64,000 bases of DNA from the NCBI RefSeq assembly GCF_029581355.1, contig NZ_CP120849.1, forward strand, positions 5,612,501 through 5,676,500. Direction: 5' to 3'. Shown piece by piece: positions 1-8,121 of the stretch. The notes under the pieces are model-generated. The model was not told where the DNA came from. It saw only the letters and a list, made by a program, of their open reading frames with translations, and ran no database searches. The DNA comes from Parabacteroides chongii (GTDB lineage: Bacteria > Bacteroidota > Bacteroidia > Bacteroidales > Tannerellaceae). The position numbers were made by a program, and so were the translations under genes. Each line of letters opens with the position of its first letter. The stretch's first letter is position 1.

Positions 1-435
1 AGAGTAATAGACGGTCAGGAAGAATGGGCACAGCTTACAAAAGTAACTCCCAGCACAAACAACCTGACACTCGACTCGAATGAAAAGATCGAAAACTTCA
101 AAAACAATGACTCTTTAGGTATCGGTATGACGATTACAGCCATGGCTGTTGTATTCCTGGGACTGCTCCTTCTTTACCTTATCTTCAAACAGGTCGGTAA
201 AGCTGCGATTGCCGCCAGCAAACGTAATGCAGAGAAAGCCGGAGCTCCAGTCAGTGCCAGTGCACCTGACGAGGTTTCAGGAGAAGTCTTTGCAGCTATC
301 GCCACGGCTCTGTATGAAATGAGCGATGACAACCATGACATCGAACATACAGTACTTACGATCCGTAAAGTCCGTCGTGCATATTCTCCATGGAGTTCAA
401 AGATCTATAGCTTACGTGAAACTCCCAGAAAGTGA
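1..435 (+). CDS. Sodium-pump decarboxylase gamma subunit (OadG family), 5' end missing
   Basis: The reading frame is open from base 1, so this is the last 144 residues of a longer protein. One hydrophobic segment (about residues 45-61, around AVVFLGLLLLYLIF) is followed by a basic, Ala-rich cytoplasmic part and ends in SLRETPRK. This is the layout of OadG-type gamma subunits, which anchor the biotin-dependent sodium-pumping decarboxylase at the membrane. The biotin carrier and beta subunit follow directly, which supports the call. At least 42 residues precede the membrane segment (with GQEEWAQLTKVTPSTNNLTL), so the protein has an extra-cytoplasmic N-terminal region. From memory, Bacteroidota homologues carry a lamin-tail-like domain there. 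A start at the internal ATG 127 would remove it and is unlikely. Confidence 0.8.
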   Translation, partial: RVIDGQEEWAQLTKVTPSTNNLTLDSNEKIENFKNNDSLGIGMTITAMAVVFLGLLLLYLIFKQVGKAAIAASKRNAEKAGAPVSASAPDEVSGEVFAAIATALYEMSDDNHDIEHTVLTIRKVRRAYSPWSSKIYSLRETPRK

Positions 436-457
436 TTATCTCTAAAAACAAACAAGA

Positions 458-889
458 ATGAAAAGTTTTAAATATACCATCAACGGTAACGTATATAAAG
501 TACACATCAATTCAGTGGTTGACGATATCGCTGAAGTAGAAGTAAACGGTACACCCTATAATGTAAAGATGGAGAAACCGGCAAAAAAACAAATGGTTAC
601 TCTGAAACGTCCGGCTCAGGCTCCGACAACCCCTTCAGGAGAATCGGTTATCACACGCCCGGCTGCCTCTACCACACAGGGAGCTGTTAAAACTCCGCTG
701 CCCGGTGTTATCCTGCAGATCAAATGTAATGTAGGCGACACTGTAAAAAGAGGACAAACTCTTCTTATCCTTGAGGCCATGAAGATGGAAAACAACATCA
801 ACGCAGACCGCGATGGTAAGATTATTGAAATTAAAGTACACAAAGGAGATTCTGTACTGGAAGGTGCCGATCTCGTCGTAATCGGATAA
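458..889 (+). CDS. Biotin carboxyl carrier subunit of the decarboxylase
   Basis: This 143-residue protein has a Pro/Thr-rich linker (about residues 52-78) and a C-terminal biotinyl domain with the motif EAMKM at 106-110. Lys109 is the residue expected to carry biotin. In oxaloacetate and methylmalonyl-CoA decarboxylases this subunit moves the carboxyl group from the carboxyltransferase to the membrane beta subunit. It lies 22 bases after the gamma-subunit gene and 4 bases before the beta-subunit gene, so the three are almost certainly one operon. The substrate cannot be read from this subunit. Methylmalonyl-CoA is likely in a propionate-forming Bacteroidales, but the carboxyltransferase gene is outside the window. 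Confidence 0.9.
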   Translation: MKSFKYTINGNVYKVHINSVVDDIAEVEVNGTPYNVKMEKPAKKQMVTLKRPAQAPTTPSGESVITRPAASTTQGAVKTPLPGVILQIKCNVGDTVKRGQTLLILEAMKMENNINADRDGKIIEIKVHKGDSVLEGADLVVIG

Positions 890-893
890 GAAT

Positions 894-2054
894 ATGCAAG
901 AGAGTTTTATGTCATTCCTGGGTGACAACCTACAGTTGTTCCTCACCTACACAGGGGTATATAATGCAACTCCGGGCCATATCGTCATGATTTTGGTAGG
1001 TTTGCTCTTTATATTCCTTGCGATAAAATACGAGTTTGAACCTATGCTTCTGATTCCTATCGGATTCGGTATCCTGATCGGTAATATTCCTTTCAAAGAT
1101 GCAGGATTACAGGTAGGTATTTATGAACAAGGGTCTGTACTGAACATCCTCTATCAAGGGGTAACCTCCGGATGGTATCCACCATTGATCTTCCTCGGTA
1201 TCGGGGCCATGACCGACTTCTCCGCTTTGATATCCAATCCAAAGTTGATGTTGATCGGTGCTGCAGCCCAGTTCGGTATCTTTGGTGCTTACATTATTGC
1301 TCTTCAGATGGGATTCGAACCGAACCAGGCTGGTGCTATCGGTATTATCGGTGGTGCTGACGGTCCTACGGCTATCTTCCTGTCTTCAAAACTGGCTCCA
1401 AACCTCATGGGGGCTATTGCGGTGTCAGCCTACTCATACATGGCGTTGGTACCTATTATCCAGCCGCCGTTCATGAGACTGCTCACGACAAAAAAAGAAC
1501 GCCTGATCCGTATGAAACCGCCGAGAGCTGTTTCTTCTACAGAAAAGATTGTTTTCCCGATTATTGGTCTGTTGCTGACTTGTTTCCTGGTTCCTTCCGG
1601 TCTGCCTCTGTTGGGTATGCTGTTCTTCGGAAACCTGTTGAAAGAAAGTGGTGTGACACGTCGTCTGGCAGAAACTGCCCGCGGTCCGCTGATCGATACA
1701 ATCACAATCCTGTTAGGTATCACGGTAGGTGCTTCTACACAGGCAACTCAGTTCCTGACCTTGAACTCTGTTAAGATCTTCGGTCTGGGTGCGTTGTCAT
1801 TCGTTATCGCAACATGTGCCGGTGTATTGTTCGTTAAGTTCTTCAACCTGTTCCTGAAACAAGGTAACAAGATCAATCCGCTTATCGGTAACGCCGGTGT
1901 ATCCGCCGTTCCTGACTCTGCACGTATCTCCCAGATCGTAGGTTTGGAATATGACCCGACCAACTATCTGTTGATGCACGCTATGGGTCCGAACGTAGCA
2001 GGTGTGATCGGTTCTGCTGTAGCTGCCGGTATCCTGTTAGGATTCTTGGGATAA
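894..2054 (+). CDS. Sodium-translocating decarboxylase beta subunit (OadB/MmdB family)
   Basis: This 386-residue, very hydrophobic protein has many membrane segments and the conserved stretch GIIGGADGPTAIFLSSKLAP followed by SAYSYMALVPIIQPP. These mark the beta subunit that decarboxylates carboxybiotin and exports Na+. Length fits the family (about 370-430). Translation may start at ATG 894 or at ATG 909 (MSFLGDNLQLFL); the second has AAGAGAG just upstream and matches the family N-terminus as I remember it. The gene closes the operon and is followed by a stem-loop at 2095-2139. Confidence 0.93.
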   Translation: MQESFMSFLGDNLQLFLTYTGVYNATPGHIVMILVGLLFIFLAIKYEFEPMLLIPIGFGILIGNIPFKDAGLQVGIYEQGSVLNILYQGVTSGWYPPLIFLGIGAMTDFSALISNPKLMLIGAAAQFGIFGAYIIALQMGFEPNQAGAIGIIGGADGPTAIFLSSKLAPNLMGAIAVSAYSYMALVPIIQPPFMRLLTTKKERLIRMKPPRAVSSTEKIVFPIIGLLLTCFLVPSGLPLLGMLFFGNLLKESGVTRRLAETARGPLIDTITILLGITVGASTQATQFLTLNSVKIFGLGALSFVIATCAGVLFVKFFNLFLKQGNKINPLIGNAGVSAVPDSARISQIVGLEYDPTNYLLMHAMGPNVAGVIGSAVAAGILLGFLG

Positions 2055-2094
2055 GATTCAATAGGGATATTCAATAGATATCCTAAAAATAAAA

Positions 2095-2139
2095 GGTGGC
2101 ATGTGAAATGGGTTTAAGACTCCATTTAGCATGCCATCC
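2095..2139 (+). terminator. Stem-loop after the decarboxylase operon
   Basis: The arm GGTGGCATG pairs with CATGCCATCC through one bulge, and the inner AAATGG pairs with CCATTT around a short loop. It lies 40 bases after the beta-subunit stop. The T run after the stem is weak, so it may be a processing or 3'-protecting hairpin rather than a strict intrinsic terminator. Confidence 0.55.
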
Positions 2140-2168
2140 TTGCATTAATAGCAGTTCACTTACATACT

Positions 2169-2300
2169 TTATTCAACCACCATCGGACTCACTACCGGAT
2201 CAGCCACTTCTTCCACTGTTGTTCCGACGAATAACCATACCATCAGGAGGACAATTGCCACAACTACCCCGATGACCAACCATACATTTTTCTTTTTCAT
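2169..2300 (-). CDS. Small single-span membrane protein, 43 residues
   Basis: The minus strand encodes 43 residues starting MKKKNVWLVIG and ending SPMVVE. A basic N-terminus (KKK) is followed by one strong hydrophobic segment (residues 7-25) and a short acidic tail (VEEVADP), which predicts a small inner-membrane protein with N-in topology. It is an uninterrupted ATG-to-TAA frame with a coherent membrane-protein pattern, so I consider it real despite its size. It lies about 100 bases beyond the start of no other gene and upstream of nothing on its strand except the decarboxylase operon's 3' end; the Crp/Fnr-like gene is behind it on the same strand. I do not recognise the family. Confidence 0.55.
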   Translation of the reverse strand: MKKKNVWLVIGVVVAIVLLMVWLFVGTTVEEVADPVVSPMVVE

Positions 2301-2396
2301 ATTTATGACATTCTTTGATATTATACCTAATATTTGTAACAAAACAGCAAATTGATTCTATTTGTTCAATAGTCAAGACTACTCCATCAGTAAGTC

Positions 2397-3002
2397 TTAC
2401 TCTCCTTTGCTCAGTTGTCCAAGAATAGAAGAGAATGTCTCTGGAGAAATATCCAAATAAGAAGCGATATAATATCTAGGAATCTGTAACAAAAGATAAT
2501 AACCAACAGGCTCTTGAAGAAAATGACAAATCCGTTCTTTCGCCGTACAATACCGGGAATGGTAATGAAACATTTCCACCTTTGCCAAATAGATTTCTAT
2601 CACATTATAAAATAAACAAGTAAACTCATGTTGCGTTTTCCATAACGAAATAAAATCATCATAAGAAAGAACCAGCAACAAGGAGTTATTTAAAGCTTTA
2701 AAATAAAATTCAATCCCTTTTTGTCGATATAAGCAATGAGATATAATAGCAAATTCACCTTCCTTCACAAAATCAACCACACATTCTTTCCCTTTCTTAT
2801 TATAACAATAGGCACATACCCCTTCATAAACAAAATAAATCTTTTTCTTCCCATGCTTTTCCAATATTGCCGATTCACCTCTGGCTACCAATACCGGTGA
2901 CAGCAATTTGCATAGTAAAGCAAACAACTCATCAGAAACAGCGTAATAAGCGTTTAAATAAGAACGAAATTTTTCTAAATCAACTACTACATCTTTTGTC
3001 AT
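2397..3002 (-). CDS. Crp/Fnr-family transcriptional regulator
   Basis: The 201-residue protein has an N-terminal cyclic-nucleotide-binding-like beta barrel (about 25-120; IYFVYEGVCAYCYNKKGKECVVDFVKEGEF) and a C-terminal helix-turn-helix (about 165-200; IPRYYIASYLDISPETFSSIL). This is the plan of the small Crp/Fnr-like regulators common in Bacteroidota. There is no cysteine cluster of the FNR iron-sulphur type. The effector is unknown. The gene is AT-rich. It stands alone on its strand, with a long repeat-bearing gap upstream (3003-3599), so neighbours do not point to a target. Confidence 0.85.
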   Translation of the reverse strand: MTKDVVVDLEKFRSYLNAYYAVSDELFALLCKLLSPVLVARGESAILEKHGKKKIYFVYEGVCAYCYNKKGKECVVDFVKEGEFAIISHCLYRQKGIEFYFKALNNSLLLVLSYDDFISLWKTQHEFTCLFYNVIEIYLAKVEMFHYHSRYCTAKERICHFLQEPVGYYLLLQIPRYYIASYLDISPETFSSILGQLSKGE

Positions 3003-3070
3003 TATTAAATACTAGCTATCCGGCATCTTCACATTTCAACTTCTCAGTCCGGAAAATTATAAATAGAAAG

Positions 3071-3145
3071 CGTGGGACTTGTTGCTATTATTTAATCAGA
3101 GGTATCCCCATACCCGTATCACAAATAATAGACAACAAGCCCACG
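3071..3145. repeat. Imperfect palindrome, unit A
   Basis: The left end (CGTGGGACTTGTTGC then TATTATTT) is nearly the exact reverse complement of the right end (AAATAATAG then ACAACAAGCCCACG), giving arms of about 23 bases with two small differences. The unit is 75 bases long. A diverged second unit follows about 118 bases on. It could be a mobile-element remnant, a large operator or a structured RNA. Confidence 0.6.
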
Positions 3146-3188
3146 CCAATACTATTATACAACCTATTCGGTATGTATATAACAATGA

Positions 3189-3270
3189 CGTGAGCGTTTG
3201 TTGCCATTATTCCTGTGATACTGAAAATTGGGGATTTCCTGATTAGGGAATAATATCTTTAACGCTTTCG
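3189..3270. repeat. Imperfect palindrome, unit B, related to unit A
   Basis: The left end CGTGAGCGTTTGTTGCCATT resembles the left end of unit A. The interior (CCTGTGATACTG, TTGGGGAT, CTGATTAGGG) matches the reverse complement of unit A's interior. The right end (GAATAATATCTTTAACGC) is a weaker inverted copy of the left. It is therefore a diverged relative of 3071-3145. Confidence 0.5.
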
Positions 3271-3552
3271 TTTCCTATATGTCTTTCCTTCAGCAGTTAA
3301 CGCTTTAACACTCAGGAATTGCTACAAAGATATTGAAAACTAAACAGAAACCCAAAACCAGAATTAATGACTACGACTTGTATTTTTTTAAGAAGAAATA
3401 TACCCTATTCAGAAGATTAAACATAACCCACTAATTATAAGAGAATTAAACTAAAAAGAATAAATAGTCATCTCCTGATTGATCAAAAGATATTAAAACA
3501 AGCAGAATACAAAATCTTAAGATAGCTTAAGAAAATTAAGGTTTCAATCCAA

Positions 3553-3560
3553 TACTTTTG
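3553..3560 (+). promoter_or_regulatory. Promoter -7 box of the envelope operon
   Basis: TACTTTTG fits the Bacteroidota -7 consensus TAnnTTTG exactly. It lies 40 bases before ATG 3600. I see no good -33 TTTG at the usual spacing, so the promoter may need an activator. Confidence 0.6.
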
Positions 3561-3599
3561 CAAATATAACCAGCATATAAATTTAACTTATAAAACTAT

Positions 3600-5165
3600 A
3601 TGATCATGAATGAAATTGTTATCCCAAGTACCCAATGGGTAAAAAAAGCACTTTTACTATCAGTATCCCTCAGCATTACACTATCTGGTATGGCACAAGA
3701 ACAAACCAGTGACAAGTCTTTCTCCTTCCGTCGCAGTTCTCTTTACACATTTATAATAAAATCGGATAAAGACAGCTTAAAAATGGATAAGAAGCTGGAT
3801 AGTAGCGGAAATATCTTTACAGACGTAATTGCCGAAACACAAGCCGGCAAAAAGCAAATAAGTGCAGATGACAGCATTCCTAAAATAGAGTTAATCGCAA
3901 GAGAATTTGCAGAAATACCCATTCCACCACAGTTTGATTCTCTTTGCTTAGAAACCCGGGTAGTCGATTTTGACCAATATCCTGTAACGCTTGAAGAGGT
4001 GGAAGCTATCAACGCTACAACCACCGGAGAAAAAAAGCAAAAAGGATTCGGTAAATTCGTAAAATCGGTCGGAAGTGTAGCAGCCTCCACCTTAACTGCC
4101 GGCTCATTGGAAATCGATACAATGAGTATTAAGACCTATTTACCAGCCGTTATTGACAAATATTTCAAACAGAATGAAGTGCCGAGCATGCTCTTATGTA
4201 AATGGTTCAATTATAATGATGAAGCAAAAGAAATCAGACCTAATTACATGAGTCATTATAATATGGAATTAATCAAAGAAAGAGGAAGACAAAGTGCTAC
4301 TGCGGAGGAAACGGATATTGCTCTGAATGCAGAAAGAGGAGAAGCTTTCTTCAAAGATGCAGGAAAAGAATTATTAGAGAATACTTTTATCATGGCTATC
4401 TATCTGCAATATTTAAGCAAAGAAGAAATCATGAAGCAAGTACAAGATGGTATGACAGTAGCTACAGGCATAGCCGGAGCCTTTGGAGTCAATACTGACT
4501 TAATGCTTCTTGGAACCCAGGCAGCCGGAGCAGTTGCCGGAGCATCAATGGGTAGCGGATATTTCGTACAGGCAACTTCCTATTTGTACAGATTAGATTG
4601 GAATGAAGAAAAAACGCTCAAATTTTATAAAGAATTATATGACAAATCATTAGATGACCTAATCAAATCAGGCATCTGCCAGTTACGATTCGTTGGCAAA
4701 GACAAAGCATACAGTAATGTCAGGGCCAGCCGTTTCTCCAACCGCCCGGAAAGTGAATTATTAAAAAGAGCCACAACCCGGGCAATCGATGCTGCAATTG
4801 TTAAACTACAAAGAGAGCATGACGAATTCAAAACGAAAACTCCTGTTATTAATATCGATGACAAAGAAGGCGTACTTTATGCATCTATCGGATTACGGGA
4901 AGGAGTGGAAGCAGGAGATGTCTACGCAGTTCTTCAACCGATCATAGATCCTGCTACCTACGAAATAACTTCTTTTGAAACGGTAGGAAAAGTAAAAGCC
5001 ATCAAAAATCAGATTTGTGACAACCGTTATCAAGCAGATATTGAAAGAGAAGAAGATGCTGAAAACGGAGAAAAAGCAGACACCCCGATTAAATATACGG
5101 CATTCAAAGGGAAAGTAAAACCGGAATGGCGAGGATGCTTATTAAAACTGGAAAAGAAAAAATAA
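3600..5165 (+). CDS. Exported protein of unknown function, first gene of the nine-gene envelope operon
   Basis: This 521-residue protein starts with a signal peptide (about 1-32, cleavage after SGMA). The start may be ATG 3600 or ATG 3606. A Gly/Ala-rich hydrophobic stretch (about 285-320, MTVATGIAGAFGVNTDL then AAGAVAGASMGSG) could insert in a membrane. The last 110 residues (NIDDKEGVLYASIGLREGVE, AGDVYAVLQP, VGKVKAIKN) read like a small beta-barrel domain similar in style to the FlgT C-terminal domain; this is a pattern impression only. I do not recognise the family. It opens an operon whose next four products are also exported, so it probably acts in the periplasm or at the outer membrane. 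Confidence 0.7.
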   Translation: MIMNEIVIPSTQWVKKALLLSVSLSITLSGMAQEQTSDKSFSFRRSSLYTFIIKSDKDSLKMDKKLDSSGNIFTDVIAETQAGKKQISADDSIPKIELIAREFAEIPIPPQFDSLCLETRVVDFDQYPVTLEEVEAINATTTGEKKQKGFGKFVKSVGSVAASTLTAGSLEIDTMSIKTYLPAVIDKYFKQNEVPSMLLCKWFNYNDEAKEIRPNYMSHYNMELIKERGRQSATAEETDIALNAERGEAFFKDAGKELLENTFIMAIYLQYLSKEEIMKQVQDGMTVATGIAGAFGVNTDLMLLGTQAAGAVAGASMGSGYFVQATSYLYRLDWNEEKTLKFYKELYDKSLDDLIKSGICQLRFVGKDKAYSNVRASRFSNRPESELLKRATTRAIDAAIVKLQREHDEFKTKTPVINIDDKEGVLYASIGLREGVEAGDVYAVLQPIIDPATYEITSFETVGKVKAIKNQICDNRYQADIEREEDAENGEKADTPIKYTAFKGKVKPEWRGCLLKLEKKK

Positions 5166-5178
5166 TAATAAAAATTCC

Positions 5179-5658
5179 ATGAAAATCAGACTTATCCTAT
5201 TAATACTATGTCTTTCTGTCGTATGCAATAGCAATGCCAAAAAGAAAGAACCGATTATCGGGTATGACATCGAATACAGCGGAGCAGAAGGAGTATCTGG
5301 CACTTATATGATACAAGTATGGATCAATACGACTAAAGCGACACTATCCACCGAAGAATTCAAAAGATACGCAGTAGAAGGCATTCTGTTTAAAGGTTAC
5401 GCACGTCCTCAACAAGAACGGGTCGCCCCTATGGTATCAGATGCAATCAGACAGGCCAAAAGCGATTTTTTTAATGCCTTCTTTGAAAATGGAGATTATA
5501 GCAAATATGCATCCGTGCTGGGAAACACAGTCAAAAACCTTAAAATAACCAAGAAGGAATATCGACTGGGAATGATTATATCCATATCCGAAAGTCAGCT
5601 GAGGAAAGACTTGGAAGAAGCCGGTATTATCAGTAAACTGGGAGGCAATATATTCTAA
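5179..5658 (+). CDS. Exported protein, paralogue of the next gene's product
   Basis: The 159 residues begin with a signal peptide (MKIRLILLILCLSVVCNSNA). The mature part contains EEFKRYAVEGILFKGYA, then SDFFNAFFENGDYSKYAS, and ends with ISISESQLRKDLEEAGI. The following lipoprotein carries the same elements in the same order (DYFNAFFQDKGSYQTF, VRVFRSELKRRLQADGI), so the two are paralogues. The arrangement recalls LPP20/FlgT-N-like periplasmic domains, but that is inference. It begins 13 bases after the first gene. Confidence 0.65.
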   Translation: MKIRLILLILCLSVVCNSNAKKKEPIIGYDIEYSGAEGVSGTYMIQVWINTTKATLSTEEFKRYAVEGILFKGYARPQQERVAPMVSDAIRQAKSDFFNAFFENGDYSKYASVLGNTVKNLKITKKEYRLGMIISISESQLRKDLEEAGIISKLGGNIF

Positions 5659-5682
5659 TCAATTAACACAAGAAAGAATAGT

Positions 5683-6168
5683 ATGAAATCCAACTTTATA
5701 AAAATAAGTTTATGCTTCTTATGTCTCCTTTTTCTAAATGCCTGTAATAATAAGCAGACGGTGACATCTTCTTATTACACTTATAAAACCGAATGTTTGG
5801 GAGTCGAATTAGACGGCTCCCAAACGCTTCGGGCATGGGGAACAGGAAAAAACAAAAAAGATGCAATAGAACAAGCGAAAAAAAATGCTATACATGATAT
5901 TCTTTTCCAAGGAATACATGACGGGCAATCAAAATGCTCTGTCAAACCTTTATTAACTGAGGTTAATGCGGCAGACAAATACGAGGATTATTTCAATGCC
6001 TTCTTTCAGGACAAAGGTTCATATCAAACCTTTGTCTCCGGAGAAGAAAACGGCAGAACCACACGCATTCAGGAGGCAAATAAAAATCAGCTTAAATACG
6101 GAATTGTAGTGCGTGTATTTCGTTCCGAACTAAAAAGACGCTTACAAGCAGATGGTATACTAAAATAA
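5683..6168 (+). CDS. Lipoprotein, paralogue of the preceding protein
   Basis: The 161-residue product has a lipoprotein signal ending in the lipobox LNAC (Cys21). The mature part has the motif LRAWGTGKNKKDAIEQAKKN, a spacing of Gly and Ala typical of LPP20/FlgT-N-like domains, where a G-x-G turn is followed by an Ala-rich helix. Its C-terminal half is clearly related to the preceding gene's product (FNAFF motif). It is probably anchored in the outer membrane facing the periplasm. Gap to the previous gene is 24 bases. Confidence 0.65.
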   Translation: MKSNFIKISLCFLCLLFLNACNNKQTVTSSYYTYKTECLGVELDGSQTLRAWGTGKNKKDAIEQAKKNAIHDILFQGIHDGQSKCSVKPLLTEVNAADKYEDYFNAFFQDKGSYQTFVSGEENGRTTRIQEANKNQLKYGIVVRVFRSELKRRLQADGILK

Positions 6169-6177
6169 AAAACAATC

Positions 6178-7125
6178 ATGAATATAAAAATACACATATT
6201 ATTTATCGTTTTTTGGATCAGTTCATTAGCAGTATATGGCCAGGCGCGAAAACCAAAATTGATGGTTATCCCCAGCGATAGTTGGTGTCGGCAAAATCAT
6301 TGCATGACTCAATACGATGACCAAGGTCTCGTTTCTGAAGTCGCCAATTATAATGAAGCAGTGAAAAACAAAGACTTAAGGATTGTTATCTCTACCATTA
6401 ATAATTTAATGAAAGACCGTGGATTTGAATTGGAAGATTTGGAAGCCACACTGAAAAAATTGGAAACAAGCAAAGCCGAGGACGAACTAATAACAAGTAA
6501 ATCCGGATCGACAATCAGTGAAAGTCCTTTCGACCAAATAAGAAAACGAGCGAAACCTGATATCATTCTGGATATTGATTATACGATCAACTGGTCCGGT
6601 CCGGAAGCCTCGATCACGTATGATTTACGAGGAATGGACGCTGCTACAAATAAACAAATAGCCGGTTCCAACGGTGTCGGTAATCCTTCGTTTTCAGCCG
6701 AGATAGCCAGTATGCTCAGAGAAGCAGTCCAATCGAATATGAATGTTTTCTCAGACAGACTACAAAAACACTTCGAAGACATGGCTGAAAACGGTCGGGA
6801 AGTAATCGTCGAAATCAAACTGTTCGAAAACTCCGAAGTCGATTTTGAATCTGAATTCGGAGATGATGAACTATACGATATTATAAAAAACTGGATGACC
6901 GACAACACAGTCAAAGGACGTTATTCCATTGATGATGCGACAGAGACACACATACGTTTCAGCCAAGTCCGTATCCCCTTATATGATGAAGACGGAAGAG
7001 CTATGGATACAAGAGATTTCACAAACTCTCTCCGCAAATATCTGCGAAAGGATCCTTATAGGATACCAGGCAAAATCGTTCTGAAAAGTTTAGGAGAAAG
7101 TCTTTTAATCATCGGTGAAAAATAA
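6178..7125 (+). CDS. Exported protein of DUF6175 / CsgG-like appearance
   Basis: The 315 residues start with a signal peptide ending near AVYGQ. The mature protein opens with KPKLMVIPSDSWC, continues with a helical region, and then reads KPDIILDIDYTINWSGPEAS followed by YDLRGMDAATNKQIAGS. A strand pair of the type 'is described as, changes with, the element' is typical of CsgG/LpoB/TolB-N-like folds, where the protein binds other envelope components. I recall similar proteins being filed under DUF6175, without certainty. It lies 9 bases after the lipoprotein gene. Confidence 0.6.
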   Translation: MNIKIHILFIVFWISSLAVYGQARKPKLMVIPSDSWCRQNHCMTQYDDQGLVSEVANYNEAVKNKDLRIVISTINNLMKDRGFELEDLEATLKKLETSKAEDELITSKSGSTISESPFDQIRKRAKPDIILDIDYTINWSGPEASITYDLRGMDAATNKQIAGSNGVGNPSFSAEIASMLREAVQSNMNVFSDRLQKHFEDMAENGREVIVEIKLFENSEVDFESEFGDDELYDIIKNWMTDNTVKGRYSIDDATETHIRFSQVRIPLYDEDGRAMDTRDFTNSLRKYLRKDPYRIPGKIVLKSLGESLLIIGEK

Positions 7126-7136
7126 AACCTGTAATC

Positions 7137-8120
7137 ATGAAAATAATACAAACAATCCTGTTATTACTCGCATCTGTCCTCAGTGGATGGGCGCAGCAAA
7201 CCTTGTCGTCCAAAGACATGATAGACATTACCCCGCTTGTCAGTACCGAACTTCCCGTAGCTGACGGAGTAAAAAAGATATTGGAATTGAAAGCAAGGCA
7301 AATGTTGACAATGAATGGACTGGCCTCTTATTCCGAAAGATTTGTATTAACTCCTAACATCACTATTCTCACGAAAGAAGCGACTCCCACTGCCCCTCCT
7401 ATGTTCTCGATCAGCATGGAAATATCATTTTATGTAGTGGATGTCTTCGATCAAACTATTATCAGTGAAATCGTATTTCCAGGCAAAGGTATTGACCAGC
7501 AGGAGCACAAAGCTCTGATACAGGCGATAAATCGTATCAATCCCCGTTCTGAAAAAGTATCGGCATTTATAGAAGAAACTAAAAACAGGATTACAGATTA
7601 TTACAAAATGCGCATCCCAACATTAAGTAAACAGGCTGAAACACTTGCTGCTCAGGGCTTCTACGAAGACGCTTTAAACCTTCTTGCCGGTGTACCGGAA
7701 TCGGTAGAAGGTTATCCGGCCATCGCCAATAAAACAAAAATTATTTACAAACAATATGCCAATCACCAGGCCGACCAATTACTCAAAGAAGCTAAAGGAC
7801 ATATTGCCATTCGTGAATATCCGGCAGCCATTGAGTTACTGGCAGATATCAGTCCGTTAAGCGACCGATATAAAACAGCGACATCCCTGATCAACAGCAT
7901 TAAATCATCCATCGACGCATCTGAGCGTGCTGCTATTACGAGCCAGATGCAACATTACGAGGCCAAACAAGAAGAGGCACGCCGTATCCACGATGACGAA
8001 GTGGCTTTACAAAAAATGGCAATCAACGCATCCCGAGATATCGCAATAGCAAACAACGAAGCAAACAAACCTTCGCTAATGAAAAGTATCAATAACTGGT
8101 TCATCTCTAAATTCAATTAA
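7137..8120 (+). CDS. Exported TPR-like helical protein
   Basis: The 327-residue product has a signal peptide (cleavage after SGWA). Residues 1-130 are strand-rich (FVLTPNITILTKEAT, SISMEISFYVVDVFDQT). Residues 145-290 are helical with TPR-like repeats (AETLAAQGFYEDALNLLAGV, HIAIREYPAAIELLADI) and a charged coiled-coil-like part. The end is basic (SLMKSINNWFISKFN). TPR regions usually bind proteins, so it may be a scaffold of the complex. It ends one base before the next start, so the genes are translationally close. Confidence 0.6.
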   Translation: MKIIQTILLLLASVLSGWAQQTLSSKDMIDITPLVSTELPVADGVKKILELKARQMLTMNGLASYSERFVLTPNITILTKEATPTAPPMFSISMEISFYVVDVFDQTIISEIVFPGKGIDQQEHKALIQAINRINPRSEKVSAFIEETKNRITDYYKMRIPTLSKQAETLAAQGFYEDALNLLAGVPESVEGYPAIANKTKIIYKQYANHQADQLLKEAKGHIAIREYPAAIELLADISPLSDRYKTATSLINSIKSSIDASERAAITSQMQHYEAKQEEARRIHDDEVALQKMAINASRDIAIANNEANKPSLMKSINNWFISKFN

Positions 8121-8121
8121 T

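Larger units (their letters stand above)
3003..3599. other. Non-coding gap between a regulator gene and the envelope operon
   Basis: No convincing gene is seen in these 597 bases. The left part carries two related palindromic units (3071-3145 and 3189-3270). The rest (3300-3540) is AT-rich with no obvious structure. The promoter -7 box of the rightward operon lies at 3553-3560. An upstream frame reading 2867-3193 on the plus strand overlaps the regulator gene and looks like a shadow. Confidence 0.6.

Noticed and set aside
2867..3193. Plus-strand 108-residue ORF
   Set aside because: It overlaps the Crp/Fnr-like gene on the other strand and crosses the palindromic repeat; no protein-like pattern is seen.
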